In this document: positions 1 through 8,468 of the stretch, piece after piece
Numbering within the stretch: position 1 is the first letter of the stretch
How the letters are laid out: each line of letters opens with the position of its first letter
Source: Nodosilinea sp. FACHB-131
GTDB lineage: Bacteria; Cyanobacteriota; Cyanobacteriia; Phormidesmidales; Phormidesmidaceae
DNA: 64,000 nucleotides
Assembly: GCF_014695395.1 (NCBI RefSeq)
Contig: NZ_JACJOF010000023.1
Coordinates: 62,001 to 126,000 of the forward strand
Direction: 5' to 3'
Translations under genes and position numbers: made by a program
Notes under the pieces: model-generated
What the model was told of the DNA's origin: nothing
Seen by the model: the letters and a program-made list of their open reading frames with translations, nothing else
Database searches by the model: none

Positions 1-647
1 TCTTGCCAGTGCAGCGGAATTTCGAGCAGATCGCGCACGCCGGTAATGCCTTGGCTAATGAACAGCAGCACCGCCACGGTATTGAGGGCGGCGTGGGTCA
101 GTCGCCAGCGCTTAGACTTATAAATTTCGGGCAGGGTGGCGAGGGCAAAGATCATCAGCATGGCCGCCGTCATGCCCAAATAAAAGTGAGACACCGGCCA
201 CTCATAGCCGCGCCGAAACACCCCCGGCTGCATTCCCAGCAGCCACAGCCCCATGCCGGTCAGCGTTGCAAAGGTGCCCCGCCAAACCTGGCTGCTGGAG
301 CGATATAGCAATACCAAAGCCCCCAAGGTGAACGCGTACATAGCCACCACAAACACACCTCGAAAGGGGTCTTCAGCCCAAACATTTTCCTGAGTGAGGG
401 TCTTGAAAATCGGATGGGCTAAACCCAAAAGCACTAAACTCACCACTGCCCCAGACAGCCATTGCCCAACCCGCACATGCTCTTTGCCGACCACCGGAGA
501 GATGGTCGTTTTGGTTTTGTCGGCCACGGCCAAGCGCCGCTGGCGAGTCTGCACCGCAAAATAAACGGCTACACCTATCAGCGGCATCACTACCGTGACG
601 GCTAAAAACGGGTGCAGCAGTCTGAGCAGATCGGGGGCATCGAGCAT
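1..647 (-). CDS. DUF4079 domain membrane protein (3' end outside window)
   Basis: Reading leftwards from an ATG at 647 gives an uninterrupted frame to the window edge, beginning MLDAPDLLRLLHPFLAV, so about 215 residues are seen and the C-terminus is missing. The frame has several hydrophobic segments (near residues 10-33, 65-82, 97-113, 125-140 and 150-168). It also has motifs I associate with the cyanobacterial DUF4079 family: an HPxLA near the start, AHPIFK in the middle, GVFRR before SHFYLG, and QGITGxRxLLE near the visible end. The family consists of small multi-pass membrane proteins of unknown function. The next gene to the right, also on the minus strand, is about 160 bp away, so co-transcription is possible but not shown. 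Family assignment is from remembered sequence patterns. Confidence 0.72.
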   Translation of the reverse strand, partial: MLDAPDLLRLLHPFLAVTVVMPLIGVAVYFAVQTRQRRLAVADKTKTTISPVVGKEHVRVGQWLSGAVVSLVLLGLAHPIFKTLTQENVWAEDPFRGVFVVAMYAFTLGALVLLYRSSSQVWRGTFATLTGMGLWLLGMQPGVFRRGYEWPVSHFYLGMTAAMLMIFALATLPEIYKSKRWRLTHAALNTVAVLLFISQGITGVRDLLEIPLHWQ

Positions 648-809
648 GGGGTTTCCTGAAGAGAGAGCGTGGTTGGGCTAAGTTTTTCTTACTTTAGGGC
701 ACAGCCCTCGACCGGCACGGTGATTCGCCGCACAATCTCGGATGTTGGTACCAAAGCAATGGTCAAAGACCAGCCCCACGCGTTTACAGGTGTTATCTTA
801 TCGATGCCG

Positions 810-1577
810 CTAAGCCCAAAGATTAAAGCGAGATAAGTGCTGCTCAAGGGCCTTGGGAATCTGCTTGACAATGTCGGTTTTGGTTTTAAAGGTCAACCGG
901 TTTTGGGCAGGCAGGTCAAAGGGGTACTGTCCGACAATATCGGCTCGCTCCATTTGGGCCAGTAAAATCTGCTCGGCGGGCTTGGCCTGAAGCGCATAGC
1001 CCATCTCCACACACACATGAGGGCTGGGCACCAGCAGCGTGGTGTTGCCTTCTACGGCTGTAATCGGGGTGCCATCGGCCACAAACAGCAGCGACTTGCG
1101 AATTTTGCGGGTAAGCGCGCTGTTGAGCCGGGCCGGGCCGTCGCTGAGCCGCTGGGACACCTCTAGGGTGAGGGCAATGCGAGATTTTTTGTTGAAGCTT
1201 GCGATCGCATCGGTGAGGGCCTGGTGCAGAGCCTCGCCCGACTCGCTGTACTCTTGCTGATAGCAGAAGTAAACAATCGGCTCTAGACGGGCCATGACAT
1301 CTAGCTTAGTGAAATAGATCTCGTGGCTGATCAGGTCGATGTTAGCAATGCCGTAGCCACCGCTGCCCTCGATGTAAAACTCCACGGTTTCGCCATCGAG
1401 ATACCGCTGAAACCAGGCCGACTGCTTCACATCGGCGCTGTCGTCTAGAAAGTCGGCGCGCAGTGCCGACTTCAACAGGCTGTTTTTGCTCAGCCGCAGG
1501 TCGTGGGGCCGCTGCTCTAAATCTCGAACCGGCTCGTAGGCTTCGAGATACCAGGCTTTCAGGGCAATAATGGCCAT
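810..1577 (-). CDS. Conserved hypothetical protein with a TIR-like C-terminal segment
   Basis: This is a 255-residue soluble protein whose ATG at 1577 is preceded by an AAGGA-type ribosome site. I do not recognise the N-terminal 150 residues. The C-terminal third has the pattern of small TIR-like/nucleotide-binding domains. There is a strand ending in FVADGTP (residues 165-171), then EMGYAL (191-196) where such proteins usually have ELGYAL, then ILLAQ (204-208) and PFDL (219-222) followed by an Arg. In known TIR-like enzymes the Glu of the E-x-GYAL helix is catalytic or ligand-contacting, and Glu191 would be the equivalent here. There is no membrane segment and no obvious partner gene. The reading frame is secure; the domain call is an inference from motif spacing and may be wrong. 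Confidence 0.7.
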   Translation of the reverse strand: MAIIALKAWYLEAYEPVRDLEQRPHDLRLSKNSLLKSALRADFLDDSADVKQSAWFQRYLDGETVEFYIEGSGGYGIANIDLISHEIYFTKLDVMARLEPIVYFCYQQEYSESGEALHQALTDAIASFNKKSRIALTLEVSQRLSDGPARLNSALTRKIRKSLLFVADGTPITAVEGNTTLLVPSPHVCVEMGYALQAKPAEQILLAQMERADIVGQYPFDLPAQNRLTFKTKTDIVKQIPKALEQHLSRFNLWA

Positions 1578-1907
1578 AACGAGTCATCCTTTGGGGCGGT
1601 GGGCTGGCCCTAAGGGCCGGTCTGCTCGGGCGCGAGTCCGAAATATCGCTTGATTCTAAGGCCAGATCGAGATTTGGATGGGAACAAAATCGAAAGAAAT
1701 GTTGAGCTCCGCACAACTTAGGGCTTACAACGCCCTAGAAGCTGGGGTTTTGAACTAATATCAGCGCGTTTTCTCTCAGTTGCTGCTTTAAGCGCTGTGC
1801 CTATCGTTATTACATAGTTCAATTGTACTAAATTTTTCACAATAGCGGAGGACTTGGTTTAGGCTATTTGGGTCTGCTCCCGTGCTTTGCCCCCAAGGAT
1901 GCTCGCC
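1578..1907. other. Intergenic stretch with no recognised gene
   Basis: This 330-bp stretch lies between the divergent TIR-like gene and the GST gene, so it should carry both promoters. The only structure I see is a weak 6-bp hairpin near 1719-1737 (TAGGGC / GCCCTA). No convincing small ORF was found. Confidence 0.5.
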
Positions 1908-2594
1908 ATGATTGACCTCTATTATTGGACGACCCCCAACGGCCACAAGGTCACCATTTTTCTCGAAGAAGCTGATGTAGACTACACCATCAAACCCATC
2001 AACATCGGCAAGGGCGATCAGTTTAACCCCGACTTTCTGGCGATCGCGCCCAACAACCGCATTCCCGCCATCGTCGATCACGAGCCAGCCGATGGTGGCG
2101 AACCCCTGAGCCTGTTTGAGTCGGGGGCAATTTTGCAGTATCTAGCCGAAAAGACCGGGCAGTTTTTGCCGTCGGGGCTGCGCGATCGCGCCAACGTCAT
2201 GCAGTGGCTGTTTTGGCAGATGGGCGGGCTGGGGCCAATGCTGGGCCAAAACCACCACTTTGGCAGCTACGCTCCTGAGAAAATTCCCTACGCCATCAAC
2301 CGCTACGTCAAAGAAACCGAGCGCCTCTACGGCGTTCTAGATCGGCAGCTTGAGGGCAAAGACTTTATTGCTGGCGACTACTCCATCGCCGATATGGCCT
2401 GCTACCCCTGGATTGTGCCCTACGAAACCCAGCAGCAAAACCTGGAGGATTTCCCCAACGTGAAGCGCTGGTTTGAGGCGATCAAAGCGCGGCCAGCGGT
2501 GGAGCGGGCCTATGCGATCGCCGAGTCAATGCGCGCCGAGTCGACCATGAGCGACGAGGCCAAGGCGATTTTGTTTGGTCAGGGAAGAAGGTAG
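1908..2594 (+). CDS. yfcG: YfcG/YghU-type glutathione S-transferase (disulfide-bond oxidoreductase)
   Basis: This encodes a 228-residue soluble enzyme of the Nu-class glutathione transferase group. Family members bind glutathione and reduce small disulfides rather than conjugating electrophiles. The N-terminal thioredoxin-fold domain reads MIDLYYWTTPNGHK, with TPNGHK at the usual glutathione site, followed by the cis-Pro segment NRIPAIVD and ESGAILQYLAEKTG. The all-alpha C-terminal domain contains QWLFWQMGGLGPMLGQ and the N-capping-box region YSIADMACYPW. Upstream in-frame TTG (1887) and ATG (1899) codons exist, but homologues start at MIDLYY, so I chose 1908. The gene runs convergently into a TetR regulator, separated by an AT-rich hairpin. 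A link to glutathione-dependent formaldehyde detoxification 3 kb away is possible but only inferred. Confidence 0.9.
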   Translation: MIDLYYWTTPNGHKVTIFLEEADVDYTIKPINIGKGDQFNPDFLAIAPNNRIPAIVDHEPADGGEPLSLFESGAILQYLAEKTGQFLPSGLRDRANVMQWLFWQMGGLGPMLGQNHHFGSYAPEKIPYAINRYVKETERLYGVLDRQLEGKDFIAGDYSIADMACYPWIVPYETQQQNLEDFPNVKRWFEAIKARPAVERAYAIAESMRAESTMSDEAKAILFGQGRR

Positions 2595-2606
2595 GAGCGG
2601 CAAGGA

Positions 2607-2683
2607 AAAGTTTTGAATTTTGAATTTTGAGTTTTAAGTTGAGAGCCCAAATTCAAAACTCAAAATTAAACACTCAAAACTTT
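2607..2683. repeat. AT-rich inverted repeat between convergent genes
   Basis: Outer arms AAAGTTTTGA (2607-2616) and TCAAAACTTT (2674-2683) and inner arms ATTTTGAGTTTT (2624-2635) and AAAACTCAAAAT (2655-2666) are exact complements, so the element can fold into a long hairpin. It lies between the convergent GST and TetR genes and could act as a bidirectional terminator. Related sequence recurs at 10636-10700 and 28693-28772. Confidence 0.75.
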
Positions 2684-2692
2684 CCCAGTCCC

Positions 2693-3301
2693 CTAGGCCA
2701 GCACGCCGTTTAAGAAAATATCCGTCAAACACTCCGCCAGGTCTTTCATCGCCTGGGGCGAGGCGGCTTCGTCGCCGAGGGTGTCTTGGCTAAAGCCCGC
2801 GACCGTAAACATGCCTAAAAAGACTCGCGCCACCATGCGAGCGTTCATCGGTCGGTAGACGCCGCGATCCATAGCGGTTTGAAAGAACGCTTCGGCGACG
2901 TCGATCATTTTGCCAATCACTTCGGTTTGAATCTGCTCCCGCAGCTCGGGGTGAAACTGCGCTTCCATAAAGCACACGCGCATCAGAGCCGAGTTCTTTT
3001 GCAGATTGAGCATGCGCCGCTGCATGACCTGGCCGATCGCCTTATAGCTGGCCATTTCGCTCAGCTCAGTCAGCAAGTCGGTGAGAATTTCAACCCAGCC
3101 CTGGCTGGCCACCGCCACTAGAATTGCTTTCTTATTCTCAAAATGGCGAAACAGAGTGCCCTCAGCTACTCCAGCGGTCTGGGCTAGCTCACGGGTAGTT
3201 GTCCCCCCGTAACCATGTTTGGCAAACAGCTTTAGGGCCGCTTTTAGAATCTTAGTCTCCGTATCGGTTTCCGCAGGGGCGGTTTTGAAGAAAGGCACCA
3301 T
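2693..3301 (-). CDS. TetR/AcrR-family transcriptional regulator
   Basis: This 202-residue regulator starts at the ATG at 3301, which has a GAGG ribosome site about 9 nt upstream. An in-frame extension to 3385 lacks such a site. The N-terminal helix-turn-helix is typical of TetR proteins: ILKAALKLFAKHGYGGTTT, then ELAQTAGVAEGTLFRHFENK (residues about 17-60). The remaining helical part is the variable ligand-binding and dimerisation domain. Such proteins usually repress a nearby gene and release DNA on binding a small molecule. The target is not evident: the neighbours are a convergent GST and a DUF4168 gene transcribed in the same direction from 4010. The ligand cannot be predicted. Confidence 0.88.
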   Translation of the reverse strand: MVPFFKTAPAETDTETKILKAALKLFAKHGYGGTTTRELAQTAGVAEGTLFRHFENKKAILVAVASQGWVEILTDLLTELSEMASYKAIGQVMQRRMLNLQKNSALMRVCFMEAQFHPELREQIQTEVIGKMIDVAEAFFQTAMDRGVYRPMNARMVARVFLGMFTVAGFSQDTLGDEAASPQAMKDLAECLTDIFLNGVLA

Positions 3302-3446
3302 CACAAAAACCCTCAAGAGTAAGCACAGATCGGCTTCTGTGGCCCATTGTGACCCCATTCCCCTAAAGGCCGGGGCTGGGTTCACATAACCTCATAAAAC
3401 CTGAGATAACTACTCTTAAGGGTCTTGGTTATTGCTCTGACCAGAG

Positions 3447-4010
3447 CTAGTCTACCGATTCGGCGGCGGCCAGAGTTTGCTTGACGATCTCATCGCTGAT
3501 CTGCCGCTGGAGGGCAGTATCGTCGGCGGAGCGCTCCAGAATGCTGTTAAACGTATCAATTGAGAGTCCGTCGGCCTCGATCGCTTTTTCCATGTCGCCT
3601 TCGGTGCTCTGACGAATAGCGATGATGCGGTCTACAGCAGCTTTAAACTTTTTGTCGTCTTTTTTAGAAATTTTGGCTTTTTCAACGACTTTAGCCATGT
3701 CTTCGGGGCTGTCAGCTGCACCGCCGAGCTGGGTCTCTGCGATCGCATTAAACTGCTCAATGGTCAGTCCTTCGTCTTCTACGGCCTTGGCCATCTCTCG
3801 CTCGGCCTGGAGGCGCAGGGTTTGCACCTGCTGGTACACCTTGGCAAAGGTGGCAATGTCGGCATCGTCAATGGGTGCAGTGGCGTCAACCTCAGGCACA
3901 TCTACCCCGGTGGCCTGAGCGAGCAGCGAGGATGATGGGCCAGCCCAAGCTGCCCCAGGGGTCAACCATGCCAGCACGATTAGTAGAGCGGCAACACAAT
4001 ATCTCACCAT
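3447..4010 (-). CDS. DUF4168 domain-containing exported protein
   Basis: This is a 187-residue protein with a clear Sec signal peptide (VRYCVAALLIVLAWLTPGAAWA, cleavage probably after AWA near residue 23). The mature part has two similar copies of a helical motif. Copy one contains FAKVYQQVQTLRLQAEREMAKAV and EGLTIEQFNAIAETQ; copy two contains KKFKAAVDRIIAIRQSTEGDMEKAI and DGLSIDTFNSILERS. That internal duplication is characteristic of DUF4168, a family of small periplasmic or secreted bacterial proteins of unknown role, common in cyanobacteria. It is very rich in Lys, Asp and Glu. It stands alone between the TetR gene and fghA. Confidence 0.85.
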   Translation of the reverse strand: MVRYCVAALLIVLAWLTPGAAWAGPSSSLLAQATGVDVPEVDATAPIDDADIATFAKVYQQVQTLRLQAEREMAKAVEDEGLTIEQFNAIAETQLGGAADSPEDMAKVVEKAKISKKDDKKFKAAVDRIIAIRQSTEGDMEKAIEADGLSIDTFNSILERSADDTALQRQISDEIVKQTLAAAESVD

Positions 4011-4058
4011 AGTGGAGTCTCCTGATAACGCGAGTCGGCTTGGACAATCTTCCCTAGC

Positions 4059-4913
4059 CTAGCCCTTTGTTAACACATCGGCATGGTGGCGCAGATGGTC
4101 AGCCATAAAGGACGCCATAAAAAAGTAGCTGTGATCGTAACCTGGCTGCATGCGTAGAACTAGGGGTTGTCCGGCCTGTTTGCAGGCGTCTGCGAACAGG
4201 TCGGGCAGCAGCTGGCCCTGAGCCAAAAAATTATCGGCGGTACCCTGGTCAATCAAGATGGTGCGATCGGGCTGAGGGTGGACCTTCACCAGCTCCGTCG
4301 CATCGTAGGCCTTCCAGCTATCCGTGTCTGAGCCCAGATAGCCCGAGAATGCCTTCTGACCCCAGGGACATTGGGAAGGAGCGGCGATCGGCGCAAAGGC
4401 CGAGATCGATTTAAACAAGTCGGGATTGCGCAAGCCGCACACCAGTGCCCCATGGCCCCCCATGGAGTGGCCAAAAACGCCCATGCGACCGCGCCGCACT
4501 GAGAACTCTTCGGCGATCAGATCGGGCAGTTCCTGCACCACATAGCTGTACAGGTTGTAGTTTTTGCTCCAAGGTGCTTCCGTGGCATCCACGTAAAACC
4601 CGGCTCCAATACCAAAATCCCAGGCCTCTGGTTCATCGGGCACCCCTTCGCCGCGAGGGCTGGTGTCGGGGGCTACCAGCATCAGCCCGTGCTCGGCGGC
4701 ATAGCGCTGCGCCCCAGCTTTAGAGGTGAAATTGTCTTCGGTGCAGGTTAAACCCGAGAGGTAAAACAGCACCGGCACCAGACCATTCTGCGCCTGGGGT
4801 GGCACAAACACCGCGAATCGCATCTCGCAGTTGCAGACAGCCGACGGATGGCTGTAGTAGCCGACCGTGCCGCCAAAGCAGGCATGTTGGTTATGGAGAG
4901 TTAGGGAAGACAT
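4059..4913 (-). CDS. fghA: S-formylglutathione hydrolase
   Basis: This 284-residue serine hydrolase (esterase D type) converts S-formylglutathione to formate and glutathione, the second step of glutathione-dependent formaldehyde oxidation. The frame shows LSGLTCTEDNFTSKAGAQRYAAEHG, the nucleophile elbow GHSMGGHGAL, the segment DQGTADNF carrying the catalytic Asp, and the catalytic His in GYDHSYFF. I place the start at 4913 (MSSLTLHNQHACFGG), where homologues begin. The frame stays open 17 codons further, but that extension is only translated simple repeat (SPIHPLPIYPLTHLP). The gene lies 180 bp downstream of frmA on the same strand, so the pair forms one detoxification unit. A REP hairpin and simple repeat sit between them. 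Confidence 0.94.
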   Translation of the reverse strand: MSSLTLHNQHACFGGTVGYYSHPSAVCNCEMRFAVFVPPQAQNGLVPVLFYLSGLTCTEDNFTSKAGAQRYAAEHGLMLVAPDTSPRGEGVPDEPEAWDFGIGAGFYVDATEAPWSKNYNLYSYVVQELPDLIAEEFSVRRGRMGVFGHSMGGHGALVCGLRNPDLFKSISAFAPIAAPSQCPWGQKAFSGYLGSDTDSWKAYDATELVKVHPQPDRTILIDQGTADNFLAQGQLLPDLFADACKQAGQPLVLRMQPGYDHSYFFMASFMADHLRHHADVLTKG

Positions 4914-4961
4914 GGGGAGATGGGTAAGGGGGTAGATGGGTAGGGGGTGGATGGGTGAGAC
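4914..4961. repeat. GGGTAGAT/GGGTGGAT-type simple repeat
   Basis: Degenerate head-to-tail units of GGGTAGAT, GGGTGGAT and GGGTAAG fill the bases immediately upstream of the fghA start. The same sequence type occurs near 11100, 28650, 54190 and 61290. Confidence 0.8.
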
Positions 4962-5015
4962 CAACCCACGTGTCTGCCCCGCATCACGCGAGGAGAGTAT
5001 TTAACCCAAGGACTC

Positions 5016-5038
5016 GTAGGGTGGGCACTGCCCACCAT
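5016..5038 (+). repeat. GTAG-type REP hairpin, copy 1
   Basis: A GTAG foot is followed by the stem GGTGGGCA, one central base and TGCCCACC, then AT. It lies between frmA and fghA. An exact reverse-complement copy is at 14273-14295 and a copy with one substitution is at 61314-61336. Confidence 0.85.
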
Positions 5039-5092
5039 TAAAGACGCAATGGCATGAGACCCTTTCTCTACAGAAAAGATCATCTAGGTGCC

Positions 5093-6202
5093 CTAAAACG
5101 TCACCACGCTGCGAATGCTCTCACCTCGATGCATGAGGTCAAAGGCCGTGTTGATTTCATCTAGCGGCATGACATGGGTGATCAGGTCATCGATGTTGAT
5201 CTTGCCGTCCATGTACCAGTCGACAATCTTGGGGACGTCGGTGCGACCCCTGGCTCCACCAAAGGCGGTGCCCTTCCACTCCCGCCCGGTCACCAGCTGA
5301 AAGGGGCGGGTGCTAATTTCTTCATCTGCGGCGGCGACACCGACAATGACGCTGACGCCCCAGCCCTTGTGGCAGCACTCCAACGCCTGGCGCATGAGGT
5401 TGACATTGCCCACGCACTCAAAGCTGTAATCGGCCCCGCCGCCCGTTAATTCCACCAGGTGAGCCACCAGGTCGCCTTCCACCTCCTTCGGATTGACGAA
5501 ATGGGTCATGCCAAACTTGGTGGCCAATTCTTGACGGTTGGGATTGATGTCAACGCCGATGATTTTGTTAGCCCCCACCATGCGGCAGCCCTGGATCACA
5601 TTGAGGCCAATGCCGCCGAGGCCAAACACCACTACGTTGGCACCGGGTTCAACTTTGGCGGTGTTAATCACCGCGCCTAGGCCGGTGGTGACGCCGCAGC
5701 CGATGTAGCAGACTTTCTCAAACGGTGCGTCAGAGCGAATTTTGGCCAGGGCGATTTCGGGTACCACCGTGTAGTTCGAGAAGGTGGAGGTGCCCATGTA
5801 GTGAAACAGCGGCTCGCCACCTAGAGAAAATCGACTGCTGCCGTCGGGCATGAGACCCCGCCCCTGGGTGAGGCGGATAGCCTGGCAGAGGTTAGTCTTA
5901 AAGCTGAGGCAGTATTCGCACTGACGGCACTCAGGTACATAAAGCGGAATCACGTGATCGCCAGGTTTGAGGCTGGTAACGCCAGGGCCGACTTCGGCCA
6001 CCACCCCGGCTCCCTCATGACCCAGAACTGCCGGAAATAACCCTTCGGGATCTTTGCCAGACAGGGTATAGGCATCGGTGTGGCAAATGCCGGTGGCTTT
6101 AATTTCGACTAACACTTCACCCTCGCGAGGCCCCTCTAGCTGGACGGTTTCGATAGTCAGGGGTTGGCCAGGGCCAAGGGCAACGGCGGCTCTAACATCC
6201 AC
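5093..6202 (-). CDS. frmA: S-(hydroxymethyl)glutathione dehydrogenase / class III alcohol dehydrogenase
   Basis: This is a 369-residue zinc-dependent medium-chain dehydrogenase oxidising S-hydroxymethylglutathione to S-formylglutathione with NAD. It shows the catalytic zinc ligands in [12 protein letters not shown] and GHEGAGVV, the structural zinc cysteines in [15 protein letters not shown], and the Rossmann motif [14 protein letters not shown]. The C-terminus has the class [27 protein letters not shown] stretch. I start at GTG 6202 because AAAGGAGAA lies 8 nt upstream; the longer frame begins only at a TTG (6253). The product passes to FghA, encoded next. A perfect 22-bp inverted repeat sits in the leader at 6237-6285. 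Confidence 0.94.
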   Translation of the reverse strand: MDVRAAVALGPGQPLTIETVQLEGPREGEVLVEIKATGICHTDAYTLSGKDPEGLFPAVLGHEGAGVVAEVGPGVTSLKPGDHVIPLYVPECRQCEYCLSFKTNLCQAIRLTQGRGLMPDGSSRFSLGGEPLFHYMGTSTFSNYTVVPEIALAKIRSDAPFEKVCYIGCGVTTGLGAVINTAKVEPGANVVVFGLGGIGLNVIQGCRMVGANKIIGVDINPNRQELATKFGMTHFVNPKEVEGDLVAHLVELTGGGADYSFECVGNVNLMRQALECCHKGWGVSVIVGVAAADEEISTRPFQLVTGREWKGTAFGGARGRTDVPKIVDWYMDGKINIDDLITHVMPLDEINTAFDLMHRGESIRSVVTF

Positions 6203-6236
6203 GGGCGAAGTTCTCCTTTGGTCAATTGAAACTGTG

Positions 6237-6285
6237 GCGCTGGTGTCGAGCAACAGCCCTATAGGCTGTTGCTCGACACCAGCGC
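6237..6285. promoter_or_regulatory. Perfect 22-bp inverted repeat in the frmA leader
   Basis: The arms at 6237-6258 and 6264-6285 are exact reverse complements (GCGCTGGTGTCGAGCAACAG plus two further bases), separated by only CTATA. The element ends 35 bp upstream of the frmA GTG and is not followed by a T-run on either strand. It could be an operator, an mRNA hairpin or a repeat element. Confidence 0.8.
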
Positions 6286-6507
6286 ATGTAATCCGAATCT
6301 ACAATTTGGCTGGTTGAGCAAGGGGTTGAAACCGGTTCAACTGAGCTGTTGCAACACCTTAGTCAGCTTAGCGACTTTGCGCCGCTTAGGCCATCTGTCA
6401 GCTTTCTCAGACATAACTCGGCAAAATGGCCGATGTGAGGGTAAATAGTTGCCATACGCCTTAGCACAGGGGCATCTTAGGCGCACCAGGCTATCTGCAT
6501 CTACGAT

Positions 6508-7068
6508 ATGACTCAACTCTTGCAGCGATCGCGTAAACCGCTCTGTGGACAAGCTAATTCTGCTGGGTTTACGCTGATTGAAAGCTTGATTGCGGTGGTG
6601 ATTGTGGGGTTGATGGCGGCGATCGCAGCCCCTTCATGGTTTCAACTGGTGCAGCAGCGCAAAATCAACATTAGCCAAGACATGGTGTATCAGGCCATGC
6701 GGGCTACCCAGGCTGATGCGATGCAGCAGCGCCACGATCGCCGCTTCAGTATTCGCGATCGCAACGGGCGTATCGAGTGGGCCAGCCATCCCGAAACGAC
6801 GTTATCGAGTCAAGCAGCCGCTTGGACTCCTCTGGTTGAGGGCGTCGTTTTTGCCGCTATTGACAACACCATGCTGAGCTCAGGCGGCACTTACTATGTC
6901 AAGTTTGACATGTACGGCAATGTCAAGGCCGGGCTCAGCACCGTAACCTTCTCAACGGGTGGTAGCCAACAAACTCACCGCTGTGTGGTGGTTTCTACCA
7001 TGATTGGGGCGATGCGCAAGGGCAAAGGGCACACCCAAGTTAATAGCAACGATCGCTTCTGTTATTAA
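6508..7068 (+). CDS. Type IV pilin-like / pseudopilin protein (GspH-like)
   Basis: This 186-residue protein has a prepilin signature. The hydrophilic leader MTQLLQRSRKPLCGQANSAG is followed by FTLIESLIAVVIVGLMAAIAAPSW, with the prepilin peptidase cut expected after Gly20 and Glu at position +5 of the mature chain. After the hydrophobic helix, the amphipathic segment and the globular beta-rich part (ATQADAMQQRHDRRFSI, YVKFDMYGNVKAG) resemble GspH/FimT minor pseudopilins. It ends with a Cys pair (HRCVVV, RFCY) that could form the usual pilin disulfide. It would be inserted in the inner membrane and assembled into a type IV pilus or pseudopilus. No other pilus gene is nearby, as is common for minor pilins in cyanobacteria. 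Confidence 0.85.
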   Translation: MTQLLQRSRKPLCGQANSAGFTLIESLIAVVIVGLMAAIAAPSWFQLVQQRKINISQDMVYQAMRATQADAMQQRHDRRFSIRDRNGRIEWASHPETTLSSQAAAWTPLVEGVVFAAIDNTMLSSGGTYYVKFDMYGNVKAGLSTVTFSTGGSQQTHRCVVVSTMIGAMRKGKGHTQVNSNDRFCY

Positions 7069-7137
7069 CCTCTCCCCCCACTTGGAGCAAAACCGAGTTT
7101 AATAGGTTAGCGCCATGACATGGTTAGGAGTGAGTGA

Positions 7138-7329
7138 ATGTCAGAAAAAAATGAGGGGTGGTACGTCGTTCAGGCCGAAGACGGCACCTGCAACGTGCTG
7201 TCCGCCGAGAGCATCAGCCGAGAGCGACTTCAAGAGCGTCGCCCCATGTGGGGCCCCTACGCCACCCAGCAGGAAGCCATTGCCCGCCGGGTGGGGTTGA
7301 TTCGCAGCGGCAAATGCGAGCCCGCCTGA
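7138..7329 (+). CDS. Small conserved cyanobacterial protein
   Basis: This 63-residue ORF starts 69 bp after the pilin-like gene. It reads WYVVQAEDGTCNVLSAESI, then MWGPYATQQEAIARRVGLIR and SGKCEPA. I recall short cyanobacterial proteins with this WGP(F/Y)A(S/T)QxEAIARRVGLIRxGKC ending; some databases label them as transposase-family, which nothing here supports. It has no membrane segment or catalytic motif. The two short strands plus helix resemble an SPOR-like or single-domain fold, but that is a guess. It may share a transcript with the pilin-like gene. Confidence 0.7.
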   Translation: MSEKNEGWYVVQAEDGTCNVLSAESISRERLQERRPMWGPYATQQEAIARRVGLIRSGKCEPA

Positions 7330-7344
7330 TGAGGCACTACAACC

Positions 7345-8298
7345 CTAGGCGGTAGTTCGGCCTCGCAGTGAGTCGTAGCTCTGCAAAAACCAGGCGTAGG
7401 TTTGCTCAATACCAGTTTTGAGGTCGGTTTTGGCCTGCCAGCCTGCTGCGTTGAGGCGTGAGACGTCGAGCAGTTTACGCGGGGTGCCGTCAGGCTTGGT
7501 GGTATCAAACACCAGGTCACCTTCATAGCCGACCACAGCTTTCATGGTGAGGGCCAGTTCTTTGATCGAAACCTCTTGCCCGGTGCCGACGTTGACGAAA
7601 TCTACATCGTTGTAGTTGTTCATCAAAAACACCAGGGCGTCGGCCAAATCATCCACATACAAAAACTCGCGCAGGGGGGTGCCGGTGCCCCACACGGTGA
7701 CCGTGGGATCACCATTCACCTTGGCTTCGTGAAACTTGCGCATCAGCGCGGGCAGCACGTGGGAGTTGGCTAAATCAAAGTTGTCGTTGAGGCCGTAGAG
7801 GTTGGTGGGCATGGCCGAGATAAAGCTCACGCCGTACTGACGGCAGTAGTTTTCGCAGAGCTTGAGGCCGGCAATTTTGGCGATCGCATAGGGCTCATTG
7901 GTCGGCTCTAAAAAACCCGTCAGCAGGTAGTCTTCTTTCATGGGCTGCGGGCAAAGCTTCGGGTAAATGCAGGATGACCCGAGGAACAGCAGCTTTTGCG
8001 CGCCGTGCTGGTAAGCGCTGTGGATGATGTTGGCCTCAATCATCAAATTGTCGTAGAGAAACTCGGCCCGATAGGTGTTGTTGGCGTGGATGCCGCCCAC
8101 CTTTGCCGCCGCTAGAAAGACGTAGTCGGGCTTTTCTTGGGCGAAGAACTCATCTACCGCTGCCTGACTGCGCAGGTCAAGCTCTTGGCTAGAGCGCAGC
8201 ACTAAGTTTTCATAGCCCTGGGCCTTGAGGGTTCTTACTAGGGCGCTACCGACCAGGCCACGGGAACCCGCTACATAGATCTTAGATTGAGTATCCAT
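7345..8298 (-). CDS. fcl: GDP-L-fucose synthase
   Basis: This 317-residue short-chain dehydrogenase/reductase performs the epimerisation and NADPH reduction of GDP-4-keto-6-deoxymannose to GDP-L-fucose, for surface polysaccharide. The NADP site is [16 protein letters not shown] (residues 9-24). The [21 protein letters not shown] region contains the serine and cysteine of the active site, and [20 protein letters not shown] provides the catalytic Tyr-x3-Lys. The later segments [12 protein letters not shown] and [19 protein letters not shown] are typical of the family. The partner enzyme GDP-mannose 4,6-dehydratase is not in the window. The gene is convergent with the small ORF at 7138 and divergent from the oxoprolinase. 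Confidence 0.94.
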   Translation of the reverse strand: MDTQSKIYVAGSRGLVGSALVRTLKAQGYENLVLRSSQELDLRSQAAVDEFFAQEKPDYVFLAAAKVGGIHANNTYRAEFLYDNLMIEANIIHSAYQHGAQKLLFLGSSCIYPKLCPQPMKEDYLLTGFLEPTNEPYAIAKIAGLKLCENYCRQYGVSFISAMPTNLYGLNDNFDLANSHVLPALMRKFHEAKVNGDPTVTVWGTGTPLREFLYVDDLADALVFLMNNYNDVDFVNVGTGQEVSIKELALTMKAVVGYEGDLVFDTTKPDGTPRKLLDVSRLNAAGWQAKTDLKTGIEQTYAWFLQSYDSLRGRTTA

Positions 8299-8468
8299 AG
8301 GGTTGAGCTTAGATAAAAATTACACAAGAACTAAATGTAGATGGCCTATCCCCATTGTCACGAGTCTGGCACCGAGGAACCGCCAACGACAACTGCCCGC
8401 TCGCCGAGTTTAGCCGTAGTTCACAATAAGAACTGAGGCCCATCTCCAGTTTCCCACTCCTTTGCGCC

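Noticed and set aside
3-308. 101-residue plus-strand ORF at the left edge
   Set aside because: It is the antisense shadow of the DUF4079 gene, which explains the region with membrane segments and family motifs.
4914-4964. N-terminal extension of S-formylglutathione hydrolase
   Set aside because: The extra 17 codons are translated GGGTAGAT-type repeat; the family start is at 4913.
7138-7329. Transposase label for the 63-residue protein
   Set aside because: It has no DDE residues, HTH or terminal repeats around it; such a name would be an annotation artefact.
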